Assembly: GCA_937895345.1 (NCBI GenBank) | Contig: CALAWP010000084.1 | Coordinates: forward strand, 1 to 64,000 | Length of the DNA: 64,000 nucleotides | DNA from: an uncultured Paenibacillus sp. | GTDB taxonomy: Bacteria; Bacillota; Bacilli; Paenibacillales; Paenibacillaceae | Reading direction: 5' to 3' | Shown here: one piece after another, positions 17,171 through 25,793 of the stretch | Layout of the letters: every line of letters starts with the position of its first letter | Numbering within the stretch: position 1 is the first letter of the stretch | Notes under the pieces: generated by a model | Told to the model about the DNA's origin: nothing | The model's input: only the letters and a program-made list of their open reading frames with translations | The model's database searches: none | Made by a program: the position numbers and the translations under genes

Positions 17171-17626
17171 GTGGAGAAGAAAGATATAGTGGAGCTTAGA
17201 GGCGTTTTTCAGCAATTTATTCGATCTTTCGGTCTGCTGGAACAAACCAAGACGCCATGCGGTTTTTCGTTATCCTTGTCACAGGTTTTTGCCCTTCAGG
17301 AACTGGAGAATCAGACATTGACCGTGACGGAGCTGGCTGAGAAGCTCGAGTTGGAACGGAGCTCCGTAAGCCGACTAGTTGACGGATTGGTCAAAGGGGG
17401 ATTTGTTCAGAGAGAGCTTAACGAAAGTAATCGGAGGGAAGTGATCCTAAGTTTAACCGAGAAAGGATGGCGTTCTATTCGTAAAGTACGCGATCAGTCG
17501 GTTAACTTTTACGACACTATCCTGAACCAAATGCCGGAATCGCAGCAGTACTTATTCTTGGATAGTTTCAAAACGTTTACACAATCCTTAGTGGAAGTAA
17601 GGAAGAAGAATACGGGGGACCAATGA
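17171..17626 (+). CDS. MarR-family transcriptional regulator
   Basis: A winged-helix regulator of about 151 residues. The recognition region is LTVTELAEKLELERSSVSRLVDGLVKGGFVQRE near residues 45-80, and the wing is NESNRREVILSLTEKG. The GTG at 17171 is chosen because GGGG at 17157-17160 lies nine to ten bases upstream; an in-frame ATG at 17162 is too close to it. It heads a gene set with a small membrane protein and a methyltransferase and probably represses all three through the palindrome at 17133-17157. Confidence 0.88.
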   Translation: MEKKDIVELRGVFQQFIRSFGLLEQTKTPCGFSLSLSQVFALQELENQTLTVTELAEKLELERSSVSRLVDGLVKGGFVQRELNESNRREVILSLTEKGWRSIRKVRDQSVNFYDTILNQMPESQQYLFLDSFKTFTQSLVEVRKKNTGDQ

Positions 17627-17655
17627 TCTCGTACATTTCCAATGCACAATGCGTG

Positions 17656-17675
17656 TATTATACAAATGATGTATA
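17656..17675 (+). promoter_or_regulatory. Second promoter/operator copy inside the MarR operon
   Basis: GTGTATTATACAA at 17653-17665 repeats the GTGTATAATACAA around the first -10 with one change. TATAC at 17659-17663 and GTATA at 17671-17675 form an inverted repeat with a 7-base centre. It lies between the regulator stop and the membrane-protein gene, so those two genes may have their own MarR-controlled start. Confidence 0.4.
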
Positions 17676-17708
17676 GGGGATATATCAAATAAAAGGGAGG
17701 AACCTTTA

Positions 17709-18041
17709 ATGAAACACCGCGTGGACAACAAAGAGATTGCTCCAACGATTGCAGCTTCGATATCATCGATTATACTCTCCATTATTGCATCATCCCATCA
17801 TTGGATCCATATGCTGCTCCTTCTCATCCTTGGCGGCTCAACCGGCACGATGGCGGCAATGACCGGTTTAATATGGGTCAGAAGAGCCATGATAGCAGCC
17901 TCGGTGATTTCAACTGCGTTTGCCCTATACCGCTTGGCCAACGGAAAACCTATGCCGCTGTGGATAAAAATCATAACGATTCTATCCGTCGTGGTTTCGG
18001 TCGCCTTTATTGTTTATACGTTATACCAATTTGGTTGGTAA
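17709..18041 (+). CDS. Small integral membrane protein of unknown function
   Basis: The 110-residue product has four hydrophobic stretches (about 12-27, 33-55, 58-75 and 85-106) and a short basic N-terminus. I recognise no family. An AAAGGGAGG ribosome site precedes the ATG. It lies between the MarR regulator and the methyltransferase, 13 bases before the latter. A role in handling the compound sensed by the MarR protein is inference only. Confidence 0.75.
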   Translation: MKHRVDNKEIAPTIAASISSIILSIIASSHHWIHMLLLLILGGSTGTMAAMTGLIWVRRAMIAASVISTAFALYRLANGKPMPLWIKIITILSVVVSVAFIVYTLYQFGW

Positions 18042-18054
18042 GGGGAGAGTTACA

Positions 18055-18633
18055 ATGGAGTTTCATAAGGATTTGTCCTCTCTGGGATGGGAAGAGGTCC
18101 ACAGAAGGCAACTGCATCGTATAACGCTTGTGAAGGAGTGGATCGACCTCGTACAGCTCAATCATGGGGATTATGTGCTGGATATCGGTCCAGGTCCCGG
18201 TGTGTTTACTTTAAAGTATGCAGAAGTCGTTGGACCGGAGGGCAAGGTTACAGCGCTCGAGAAGTCGGATGAAGCGATCGAATATTTAGAGCGCCATTTG
18301 TCTCGGACAAGTCTTCATCTCGACATTGTACAAGGTGACGCCGAAACGTTCGATATCGGGAGCTTGGGGCGCATCGATGCGGTCATGGTAACGGACATAC
18401 TTCATCATGCGGATGCGCCGGATCGAGTATTGAAGAATTTAAGCAAACTGAACCATGTACGGTTGTTAATTTCAGAATTTGATCCGGAATCTGACGGGTT
18501 GCTCGGGCCGCCATTGGACCAACGCTTGAAGGAGGAAACCGTTGCTGCGATGCTGCTTGAGATGGGATATACGGTTGCGGCAAGGGGCAAACAATTATTT
18601 GAACATTATTATATCGTTGCGACTACCCGCTAA
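18055..18633 (+). CDS. Class I SAM-dependent methyltransferase
   Basis: The 192-residue enzyme has the SAM-binding motif I VLDIGPGPGVFTLKYA near residue 42, an acidic residue at the end of strand 2 (ALEKSD), motif II QGDAETF and AVMVTDILHHAD for motif III/IV. It resembles UbiE/COQ5-like small-molecule methyltransferases; the acceptor is unknown. The ATG at 18055 has GGGGAGAG at 18042-18049. It is third in the MarR set and may methylate the effector of that regulator. Confidence 0.88.
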   Translation: MEFHKDLSSLGWEEVHRRQLHRITLVKEWIDLVQLNHGDYVLDIGPGPGVFTLKYAEVVGPEGKVTALEKSDEAIEYLERHLSRTSLHLDIVQGDAETFDIGSLGRIDAVMVTDILHHADAPDRVLKNLSKLNHVRLLISEFDPESDGLLGPPLDQRLKEETVAAMLLEMGYTVAARGKQLFEHYYIVATTR

Positions 18634-18765
18634 TGGGATTTTACACGGTCGCCGCGATTGCCTTCATCCATAGATTTTCAGATCTACCGATGATTTTACG
18701 GCGGCTTAATCGTCTATACTTATGAATCCCTGAAAATTGCGTTTAATCTCGAGGAGGAATAATTG

Positions 18766-19188
18766 ATGACGGTCAAGCTAACCCCTTACATTACATTGGA
18801 GGGACGAACCAAAGAAGCCATTAAGTTTTATGAACAAGCCATTGGAGCCGAAGTCCTTTCCATCATTTCCTATGGAGAAATGCCTGACATGCCGAGTACG
18901 TTTACGGACGATCTGAAGAGTCTTGTGGCGCATGCCAAGCTTAAGGTCGGCGAGACGGAGCTTATGTTATCGGATGCTCCAGGCGGCGTTATTCCAGCCG
19001 GGAAGCGGGTAACCATCTGTATTACTACGAATGAAGTGGAAAAATCAAAACGGATTTTTGAAGCTTTGCGTGAGGATGGTCAAGTCAATATGCCGTTTCA
19101 AGAAGAAGTTTTCAGCCCCGGATTTGGCGATGTAACGGACAAATTCGGCGTAACGTTTCAAATTTATACGGAAATCGAACACGAATAA
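18766..19188 (+). CDS. VOC-family protein (PhnB-like glyoxalase superfamily)
   Basis: The 140-residue protein shows the PhnB-like pattern: LTPYITLEGRTKEAIKFYEQAIGAE at the N-terminus, LMLSDAPGG in the middle and FGDVTDKFGVTFQIY at the end. These proteins pair two beta-alpha-beta-beta-beta modules around a metal or ligand site. Many are of unknown role or confer resistance by binding a drug. The ATG at 18766 follows GAGGAGGA at 18751-18758; a TTG lies one codon earlier. It appears to be a single gene. Confidence 0.88.
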   Translation: MTVKLTPYITLEGRTKEAIKFYEQAIGAEVLSIISYGEMPDMPSTFTDDLKSLVAHAKLKVGETELMLSDAPGGVIPAGKRVTICITTNEVEKSKRIFEALREDGQVNMPFQEEVFSPGFGDVTDKFGVTFQIYTEIEHE

Positions 19189-19229
19189 GACAAATCAAGA
19201 GTTGCCCCCAATGAAGGCTTTGAAAAACT

Positions 19230-19254
19230 GGGGCCATCCGCTTTGGATGGCCCC
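19230..19254 (-). terminator. Rho-independent terminator of hxlAB
   Basis: GGGGCCATCC at 19230-19239 pairs perfectly with 19245-19254 around a 5-base loop. On the minus strand the hairpin is followed by AGTTTTTC, which fits termination of the leftward hxlAB transcript. On the plus strand there is no U-tract. Confidence 0.65.
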
Positions 19255-19313
19255 GGGTTCCGGAGTTGTGATGCAGCTGAGAAGGCTCTAATCGAACTCC
19301 TTTAGAAGTTGAT

Positions 19314-19868
19314 TTACTCCAGGTTGGCGTGTTTACCGAACATTGTCATCGAGGTTTGGCCTGTCTTACCCATGAGGCGCAGAATGACCGCATCTAGAAA
19401 CAGGAGCAGTGTCTGTTCAAACAGCGATCCCATCGGCTGAATGGTAAGGCTGGAACCGGACTGATCCTTTGGCGTACCGGGCAAGGGCAGTACAATATCC
19501 GAAAGTGCACCGATAGACGAATGCGGCTGAATCGTCAGTACGGCCACCTGGGCACGTAATGATTTCGCTTTGTCCGCCATGCCGACGAGGGTCCGGGTTT
19601 CGCCCGATCCGGATCCGATTAGAAGCAAATCGCCTTCATCAACGCCGGGGGTAACCGTCTCTCCTATAACATAAACCCGGAAGCCGAGATGCATAAGGCG
19701 CATGGCGAAAGCTTTCATCATCAGCCCGGAGCGTCCAGCCCCGGCCACAAAGATTCGGTTTGCCTCAAGTATCGCACCCGCGAGCTGGTCCCCAGCCGTT
19801 TCCGGCATCTGTGAAACGGCCAATCGAAGCTCTTCAACGATCTTTGCAGCAAGCTCGTTAGTCCCCAC
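19314..19868 (-). CDS. hxlB: 6-phospho-3-hexuloisomerase
   Basis: The 184-residue SIS-domain isomerase converts D-arabino-3-hexulose 6-phosphate to fructose 6-phosphate, the second step of the ribulose monophosphate route for formaldehyde. Sugar-phosphate isomerase motifs are visible: IFVAGAGRSGLMMKAFAMRL near residue 38 and LLIGSGSGETRTLV near 82. The C-terminal MFGKHANLE matches the family end. It follows hxlA by six bases. Confidence 0.95.
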   Translation of the reverse strand: MGTNELAAKIVEELRLAVSQMPETAGDQLAGAILEANRIFVAGAGRSGLMMKAFAMRLMHLGFRVYVIGETVTPGVDEGDLLLIGSGSGETRTLVGMADKAKSLRAQVAVLTIQPHSSIGALSDIVLPLPGTPKDQSGSSLTIQPMGSLFEQTLLLFLDAVILRLMGKTGQTSMTMFGKHANLE

Positions 19869-19874
19869 GTTCGC

Positions 19875-20507
19875 TTACCCCTGTTGAATAAGCTGCTTCA
19901 TTTGAGAAGCAACTTCCTGTTTGTTGCGTTCTCCCGTAATTCCGCCGCCGACGATAATGAGATCGGGGCCTGCGGCAATGACTTCTGGCAGTGTGTCAAG
20001 CTTAATGCCTCCAGCAACTGCCGTTTTAGCGTTTTTAACAACTTTTTTAATGGTACGAAGCTGTTCAAACGAATTTTCGCCTTTGGCTTGCAAGTCGTAG
20101 CCGGTATGCACGCAAATGTAATTTACGCCAAGCTCGTCTACTTCACGAGCACGTTGTTCCAAGTCTCTCACGTTAATCATATCGACCAATATTTGTCGGC
20201 CGTGTTTGCGGGCTTCTTCCACGGCCCCCTTGATGGTCGCATCGTCTGTTGCACCCAAAATCGTGACAATATCTGCTCCCGCTTCGGAAGCTTTCATGAC
20301 TTCGTAGGCGCCGGCATCCATGACCTTTAGATCGGCCAATACTTGGAGTGAAGGAAATTCATCCTTGATCGCCTTCACGGCATGAAGACCTTCGTTAATG
20401 ACGACTGGGGTTCCAATCTCGACAATATCGATATATTCTTGGACTTCCCGAACAAGCTCCTTGGCTTCAGGAATGTTGACCAGGTCAAGTGCAAGCTGCA
20501 ATTTCAT
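19875..20507 (-). CDS. hxlA: 3-hexulose-6-phosphate synthase
   Basis: The 210-residue TIM-barrel enzyme of the orotidine-phosphate decarboxylase superfamily condenses formaldehyde with ribulose 5-phosphate. Characteristic motifs are LALDLVNIPEAKELV at the N-terminus, the metal-binding ADLKVMDAGAYE near residue 58, and VAGGIKL and IIVGGGIT near the phosphate site. AAAGGAGG precedes the ATG. Together with hxlB it detoxifies or assimilates formaldehyde, and the divergent hxlR gene encodes its likely activator. Confidence 0.95.
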   Translation of the reverse strand: MKLQLALDLVNIPEAKELVREVQEYIDIVEIGTPVVINEGLHAVKAIKDEFPSLQVLADLKVMDAGAYEVMKASEAGADIVTILGATDDATIKGAVEEARKHGRQILVDMINVRDLEQRAREVDELGVNYICVHTGYDLQAKGENSFEQLRTIKKVVKNAKTAVAGGIKLDTLPEVIAAGPDLIIVGGGITGERNKQEVASQMKQLIQQG

Positions 20508-20575
20508 GAGTGAATCCTCCTTTTATTATGGGGACATCTATGAACGGCTTCCCCATCTAACGGCCGTTACGAACA

Positions 20576-20643
20576 AGTATATGCTTTACAGTATTTTTCT
20601 TGTAGTAGGCACTTTTTTATTATATAGTGTCGTAAAGTATACT
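20576..20643. promoter_or_regulatory. hxlA-hxlR intergenic control region with two related boxes
   Basis: AGTATATGCTTTACA at 20576-20590 and, inverted, AGTATACTTTACGA at 20630-20643 are two copies of one motif (AGTATA..CTTTAC) facing each other across an AT-rich core that contains TATTAT and TATATA. HxlR is known in Bacillus subtilis to activate hxlAB from tandem sites upstream of hxlA, so these are its likely boxes. The opposed orientation differs from tandem repeats. Confidence 0.5.
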
Positions 20644-20658
20644 ATTAAGGCTTTGGGG

Positions 20659-21027
20659 GTGTCCGTATTGGCAAGAACCGGCGAGCGGGTGTTCAATTGT
20701 GAAAAGGAACTGACACTATCCGTCATTGGCGGAAAGTGGAAGATGATTATTATGTGGTATTTGGGGAAAGAGGGAACGAAACGGTTCAGCGAATTGAAGG
20801 CATTGATTCCGGATATAACGCAGCGGATGTTAACGACACAGCTAAGGGAACTGGAAGAGGACGGCATTGTAAATCGGAAGGTGTACCCCGTGGTGCCGCC
20901 GAAGGTGGAGTACAGCTTAACCCCATGGGGAGATAGTCTGATTCCGATCTTAGACCTGATGTATCAGTGGGGCAAAGATTACATGCGCGAACGGGGAGAT
21001 CAGGTTACGATTCGGACGATGCCGTAA
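20659..21027 (+). CDS. hxlR: HxlR-family transcriptional regulator
   Basis: The 122-residue winged-helix protein has the HxlR core: LSVIGGKWKMIIMWYLGKEG, RFSELKALIPDITQRMLTTQLREL and KVEYSLTPWGDSL. It is the formaldehyde-responsive activator of the divergent hxlAB operon, by family and position. The GTG at 20659 is preceded by AAGG eight bases upstream and gives the usual family length. Upstream in-frame codons run into hxlA and the promoter, so they are not used. Confidence 0.88.
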   Translation: MSVLARTGERVFNCEKELTLSVIGGKWKMIIMWYLGKEGTKRFSELKALIPDITQRMLTTQLRELEEDGIVNRKVYPVVPPKVEYSLTPWGDSLIPILDLMYQWGKDYMRERGDQVTIRTMP

Positions 21028-21140
21028 TAGGCGCAGGTTACGAGAGAAAGTGGATGCGGCTGGGGAATCTTGCTGCTGAATTGGCTTGTGCTTATGTTCG
21101 TTGAAACCAATAGTTAAAATTCGGCAATAAACGACAAATA

Positions 21141-21169
21141 GAGACAAAAATCATGAGGTGCTGTATAAT
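21141..21169 (+). promoter_or_regulatory. Promoter of the GGDEF-EAL gene
   Basis: TATAAT at 21164-21169 is preceded at 17 bases by GAGACA (21141-21146), which matches TTGACA at four of six positions. It lies 50 bases before the coding start. Confidence 0.45.
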
Positions 21170-21220
21170 GGAACGGGCGCATATTTGTTCGATTTAAATT
21201 CATCATTTAGGGGATAAGCC

Positions 21221-23245
21221 ATGACAGACTATATAAGCTTAATCGAAAGCTCCAATGTAGGAATGTTTGTTTGTCAGAACGAGCGGTTTACTTACGTAAA
21301 CGAAGCTTTTGTTTTGGCGATTGGATTTCCCTCTGTGAAAGAATTTTATGAGACAAACCTGTCATTGCAAGATGTGATGCCCGAATCCTCGTATTTATCG
21401 GTTATTCAGGAGAAAAAAAAGCGTGCAACCGAGGGGAGCGCAAATGAAAGCCGATATGTTATTGAATGCTATCACCAGTCCGGAAAATCCATTTATTTAG
21501 AAGTTTTTGCAAGAACGATCCTTGTACATGAAGAAGAGACGGTGTATGGAACGGTAATCGATGTGTCGGAGACCATTCGTATTCACCAAGAACTATCTCT
21601 TAGTGAACAAAGATACCGTTCATTATTTGAATATAATACGAATTTAATCTATTCCTTTAATACGAACGATGAATTCGAAACGATGAACCCTGCGGTGACT
21701 AGAACATTAGGATACGATTACGAAGAATTAAAGTCCAGCGATTTCAGCCGACTTATCCATCCCGATGATTTGGTTCACACGTTTGCCAACTACCATGAAG
21801 TCAAAAAGAATGGTCAATACCGATCATATGAGGCAAGAGTAATTCATAAATCCGGTTCTATCATCCATGCTCATATTGTAAATATCCCTATTTATGTGAA
21901 TGAAGAAATTGTTGGCGTTTATGGAATTGCCCGGGACATTACCGAGTTGAAAAGCTACATTCAACAGATCGAGCATTATGCCTTTACCGACAATTTGACC
22001 GGTTTGCCGAATAGACGGGCTTTTGAAAAGAAGTCAATGGAGCTCTTTGAGAAGCATCGACAATGTTCGTTAGCGCTCATCGATTTGCATGGATTGAAAA
22101 CCATTAATGATACGCTTGGCCACGATATCGGCGATGAATTGTTAAAAGAGTTGTCCCATCTGCTCAAGACCATGACGCAAGATACCTCTGTTTCTGTTTC
22201 AAGAATCGGCGGGGATGAATTCGCGCTTCTTGATGCCTCGGGCAATGTTGACCAGCTCATACGAATTTCCGAGAAAATTGTTCGACAGTTGAAACAGCCT
22301 GTGCTCGCAGGGGAGTTCGAAGTGTTTGTCTCGGCAAGCATCGGAATCAGCTGTTCGAACGGCGGCGAATTTACGTCATCCCGGCTAATCAGGCAAGCAG
22401 ATATCGCACTATACAGTGCGAAATCCTCAGGAAAACGGAATTATTCGGTATATTCTGAAACCCATGAAGCGGAAACATTAAAGAAGCTTACGCTTGTTAG
22501 AGATATTCAGAAAGCCATTACGGATAATCAATTCTACATGGAATATCAGCCCAGGTATTCGGTTAATGAACAAAGAGTGACGAGTGTGGAAGCATTAGTG
22601 CGCTGGAGGCATCCGACCTTGGGCGTCGTTTCGCCGTCCGAATTTATATCGATAGCGGAAGAATCGGGATTGATATTCGAACTGGGGAATTGGGTGTTGC
22701 GAACGGCCTGCATAGAATTTAAGTCCATATCCGAGCAGTTCAATATCAGTCTGTCTGTTAACGTATCCGTTATTCAGATTATGAACAATGAATTTGTCCC
22801 GGGCATAAAAACCATTTTGGAATCCGTGGGTTATCCCCCAAACATGCTGGAATTGGAGATTACAGAGACTGCAATATATAAATCCGAAGAAACGATTACG
22901 AACTTTCTTCAGGAGCTGAGAGCTCTAAACATTCAAGTGTCGTTGGACGATTTTGGAACGGGATATTCTTCGTTGAGTTTTATTCAGAAGTATTCCATAG
23001 ACACCGTAAAGCTGGACAGATCATTCATCGCTTCATTGACAGAAAATGAAAGAAATGCACGGTTATTTTCGGGCATTTTGGCATTACTGCAATCGCTGGA
23101 TATGAGGGTAATAGCGGAGGGCATAGAAACAAAGGAGCAGTATGCTTACATTACTCAACTAAATTGCAATGAAGCCCAAGGATATTTGTTCTCAAGGTCG
23201 GTTAAGATCAACGATTTGATTCGCGTTATTCGGCAATTGTCATAA
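21221..23245 (+). CDS. PAS-PAS-GGDEF-EAL cyclic-di-GMP signalling protein
   Basis: The 674-residue soluble protein has two PAS domains (about 5-125 and 128-245; YRSLFEYNTNLIYSF opens the second), a GGDEF domain (about 250-410) and an EAL domain (about 420-670). The cyclase motif RIGGDEFALL is intact. The phosphodiesterase domain keeps EALVRWRHP, the ETAIYKSEE helix and DDFGTGYSSL, so both activities are possible. It has no membrane segments, so the PAS domains probably sense a cytoplasmic signal. It is a single gene with its own promoter and terminator. Confidence 0.95.
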   Translation: MTDYISLIESSNVGMFVCQNERFTYVNEAFVLAIGFPSVKEFYETNLSLQDVMPESSYLSVIQEKKKRATEGSANESRYVIECYHQSGKSIYLEVFARTILVHEEETVYGTVIDVSETIRIHQELSLSEQRYRSLFEYNTNLIYSFNTNDEFETMNPAVTRTLGYDYEELKSSDFSRLIHPDDLVHTFANYHEVKKNGQYRSYEARVIHKSGSIIHAHIVNIPIYVNEEIVGVYGIARDITELKSYIQQIEHYAFTDNLTGLPNRRAFEKKSMELFEKHRQCSLALIDLHGLKTINDTLGHDIGDELLKELSHLLKTMTQDTSVSVSRIGGDEFALLDASGNVDQLIRISEKIVRQLKQPVLAGEFEVFVSASIGISCSNGGEFTSSRLIRQADIALYSAKSSGKRNYSVYSETHEAETLKKLTLVRDIQKAITDNQFYMEYQPRYSVNEQRVTSVEALVRWRHPTLGVVSPSEFISIAEESGLIFELGNWVLRTACIEFKSISEQFNISLSVNVSVIQIMNNEFVPGIKTILESVGYPPNMLELEITETAIYKSEETITNFLQELRALNIQVSLDDFGTGYSSLSFIQKYSIDTVKLDRSFIASLTENERNARLFSGILALLQSLDMRVIAEGIETKEQYAYITQLNCNEAQGYLFSRSVKINDLIRVIRQLS

Positions 23246-23289
23246 GGTCGTAATAGCGATAGAGATCTCGGCTCCCTAGACTTAGAGGC

Positions 23290-23322
23290 AGAAGGACGCA
23301 CTCCGCATGGAGGCGTCCTTCT
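23290..23322 (+). terminator. Terminator after the GGDEF-EAL gene
   Basis: AGAAGGACGC and CTCC pair with GGAG and GCGTCCTTCT around a GCAT loop with a single bulged A. The weak T-run CTTCGATTT follows. It also lies just beyond the convergent MFS gene. Confidence 0.6.
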
Positions 23323-23349
23323 TCGATTTGGAAGGAATTGTGTAAGAGC

Positions 23350-24636
23350 TTAACTAGAGATATTCACCCCGTAGTCCTCTTCTCTTTGCAGCTTCTTATC
23401 CGCAGGGACAAAGAAAAGAACGACCATTCCGATGATAAACAAAACAATCAAGCTCAAAATCCCGGCGTTCGTTCTCCCGGTGAGTTGTGCGGTAACCCCC
23501 AGCAACACGGGACCCGTGACCGAGGCAAACTTGCCGAAAATATTATAAAATCCAAAAAACTCATTCGACTTATGCTTAGGGACCAGCTTGGCAAAGTAGG
23601 ATCTGCTTAAGGCTTGAATTCCGCCTTGGGAAGTGGCCACGAGCATGGCAAGAATCCAGAAGTCGAGCGCCGTCTCAAGGAAATAGCCGTATATACATAC
23701 GACGATATATACAAGGATTCCAATGTTCAGCATGACTTTGGCAGAGAAGCGGTCGGCCAATTTCCCGTATAGTATGGAGAAAGGGGCCGCGACAATTTGG
23801 GTGACAAACAGGACGATTAATAACACCGTCGCATCAAGACCGACGTCTGTGCCGTATGCGGTGGACATCGAAATGATCGTGCCGACGCCGTCGATATAGA
23901 AAAAATAAGCGATAAGAAAAATCGTCAAATGTTTGTATTGTCTAATATGGGTTATCGTCTCTTTCAGACGGCGAAAGCTGGTGCGAATCGGCTTGGGGTC
24001 GCGTGGAATGGCATGCACCTGCCTGACGTTCTTTAACATGGGAATGGAAAACAGCGCCCACCAAACGACCGCGACCAGAAAGGCGATTTTGCTGGCCGTC
24101 ATACTGGAGATGGGAAGGACTCCTTGCTGAGCCAACAAAATGACGGCAATGCTGATCACAAACGGGATCGCTCCTCCGATATAGCCGTAGCCGTAGCCCC
24201 TGGCCGATACTTTGTTCATCCGTTTATCTTCCGTCACGTCAATCATAAACGCATCGTAGAAGAGATTTGCCCCTGTCAGTCCAAGCGAAGCCAACGTGTA
24301 AAGCACAAGCAGCCACAGCCACTCGCCTTCAGGAACGAAAATAAGCGAGAACGTAGAGCACAGTCCGAGCAATAGAAATCCGAGAAAAAACTTTTTCTTG
24401 TATCCGTCATAGTCCGCAATGGTGCCCAGCACGGGTCCGATCAGAGCCAATATAAAGGTGAAAATGGCGATTGTATAACCAAGATAGGCCGTAGAATCGG
24501 CCGACCCGATGCCTGCCATGTCCGCTTGCGCTTTGTAGTAGATCGGAAAGATGGCTGTCGTAATAATGATTGAAAAAGCATTGCTGGCCCAATCATAATA
24601 CATCCAGCTCGTCTCTTGCTTCGTAAACTTTTTCAC
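23350..24636 (-). CDS. MFS transporter of the UMF1/Atg22-like family
   Basis: The 428-residue protein has twelve hydrophobic segments and the family opening WMYYDWASNAFSIIITTAIFP. The loop between helices 2 and 3 carries IADYDGYKKK, a form of the major-facilitator GxxxD(R/K)xGRR motif. UMF1 members are related to vacuolar amino-acid effluxers, and the bacterial substrate is unknown. It stands alone, divergent from the lipoprotein at 24819. Confidence 0.9.
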   Translation of the reverse strand: MKKFTKQETSWMYYDWASNAFSIIITTAIFPIYYKAQADMAGIGSADSTAYLGYTIAIFTFILALIGPVLGTIADYDGYKKKFFLGFLLLGLCSTFSLIFVPEGEWLWLLVLYTLASLGLTGANLFYDAFMIDVTEDKRMNKVSARGYGYGYIGGAIPFVISIAVILLAQQGVLPISSMTASKIAFLVAVVWWALFSIPMLKNVRQVHAIPRDPKPIRTSFRRLKETITHIRQYKHLTIFLIAYFFYIDGVGTIISMSTAYGTDVGLDATVLLIVLFVTQIVAAPFSILYGKLADRFSAKVMLNIGILVYIVVCIYGYFLETALDFWILAMLVATSQGGIQALSRSYFAKLVPKHKSNEFFGFYNIFGKFASVTGPVLLGVTAQLTGRTNAGILSLIVLFIIGMVVLFFVPADKKLQREEDYGVNISS

Positions 24637-24818
24637 CGTTTCACAACCTCTGCAGCGTTTTTATACTCCTATTGTACAGGCAAAGGGCGGCGAAATTTTA
24701 TCATTTACAGAAAATTTAGACTCTCGTTTCCAATCACGCGGTTGTATACAAATGTGAAACAAAATGAAATTTATTTCCGTCAGTTAAATAGAGAGAGAAT
24801 AAGAAGGGTGGATGAGTG

Positions 24819-25583
24819 ATGGTAAAAACAATTAGTGCAGTGTTGCTTGCTTTGTTGTTGGTCACGGGGTGCACTTCCGGTACCGGTAACTCCCCTGAAT
24901 CAACCCCGACTAACGAGCCGACCGCCGACAACGGGAATACGAACAACGAGCCTGAGCAGCCTTCCGATGAACCTGAAGTCCCTTCCAATGAAGAGTCCGA
25001 TTTAAACGATTTTGTCCTTCAGGATACCGGTTCAACTTTGTTGTACAACGGACTTGCGGAATATGGGCATCTTGAGACATTGGCAGAAGTTCAACAAACG
25101 GGCAACGGAAAGTCATACGTATTCCACGGTATCATGAATGACGGCACCGGCAGAACGGATGAGAACGGAGATCCGCTCTCCTTCCAGAGAGTCGTTCATG
25201 TGACCGGCGATGCGATCATAAGCAGCCTTGAGTCGGAACACTATGAAGAGATCAAGACGTCCTTGTTTCGCGAAAAAATTTTATTGCAAAAGCCGATCGA
25301 GGTTGAAAAATTGTGGACGGAGCCAGTCGAATACGAAGGAACGACCTACAATGCAGTCTCCACCATTACGAGCCTGAACGAAAACGAAGAAGGTAAAAGG
25401 GTAATCGCCGTAGAAACGGTTGTCGACAATATGGAGGGCTATCCGGATAACCAATATAAAGAGAGAATCGAGCTGGAGGAAGGAAAGGGCCTGATTGTAT
25501 TTCAAAATAACGATATCCGCTTCTCGCCTCCGCTGACCGAGGATGGGTACACATTCGGTTATGGACTTTCTGCCGTTCAATAG
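24819..25583 (+). CDS. Predicted lipoprotein of unknown function
   Basis: The 254-residue product has a type II signal peptide with lipobox VTGC at about residues 15-18. A low-complexity linker rich in Pro, Glu, Asn and Thr runs to about residue 60, and a soluble domain follows. The C-terminal domain looks beta-rich (TTYNAVSTITSLNENEEG). I do not recognise a family. It should be anchored to the outer face of the membrane. The ATG at 24819 is taken over a GTG one codon earlier, with AGAAGGGTGG upstream. Confidence 0.82.
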   Translation: MVKTISAVLLALLLVTGCTSGTGNSPESTPTNEPTADNGNTNNEPEQPSDEPEVPSNEESDLNDFVLQDTGSTLLYNGLAEYGHLETLAEVQQTGNGKSYVFHGIMNDGTGRTDENGDPLSFQRVVHVTGDAIISSLESEHYEEIKTSLFREKILLQKPIEVEKLWTEPVEYEGTTYNAVSTITSLNENEEGKRVIAVETVVDNMEGYPDNQYKERIELEEGKGLIVFQNNDIRFSPPLTEDGYTFGYGLSAVQ

Positions 25584-25607
25584 CCAATAGCCCGTCGCAG
25601 AGATTGC

Positions 25608-25635
25608 AAAAGGCCATCCCAAGGGGTGGCTTTTT
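25608..25635 (+). terminator. Terminator of the lipoprotein gene
   Basis: AAAGGCCATCCC pairs with GGGGTGGCTTT (one GU wobble in each arm) across a very short loop and runs into TTTTT. It lies 25 bases after the stop. Confidence 0.7.
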
Positions 25636-25793
25636 CACTTGCCGTTGCTGACATTGCGGCTCCAGATTACCCGCAAATTCAACTGCCGATCCTATTCATT
25701 CAACCGCCGGTTGAAAACTCCCGTACACCTCCATACCGAAGATGCTGGAAACGCGTTATTGTAGAGCTATCAATTGAAGGAGGTTTTGTTTAG

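Noticed and set aside
20398..20658. Longer HxlR reading frame overlapping hxlA
   Set aside because: It crosses the hxlA start and the promoter boxes. The GTG at 20659 gives the family length and has a ribosome site.
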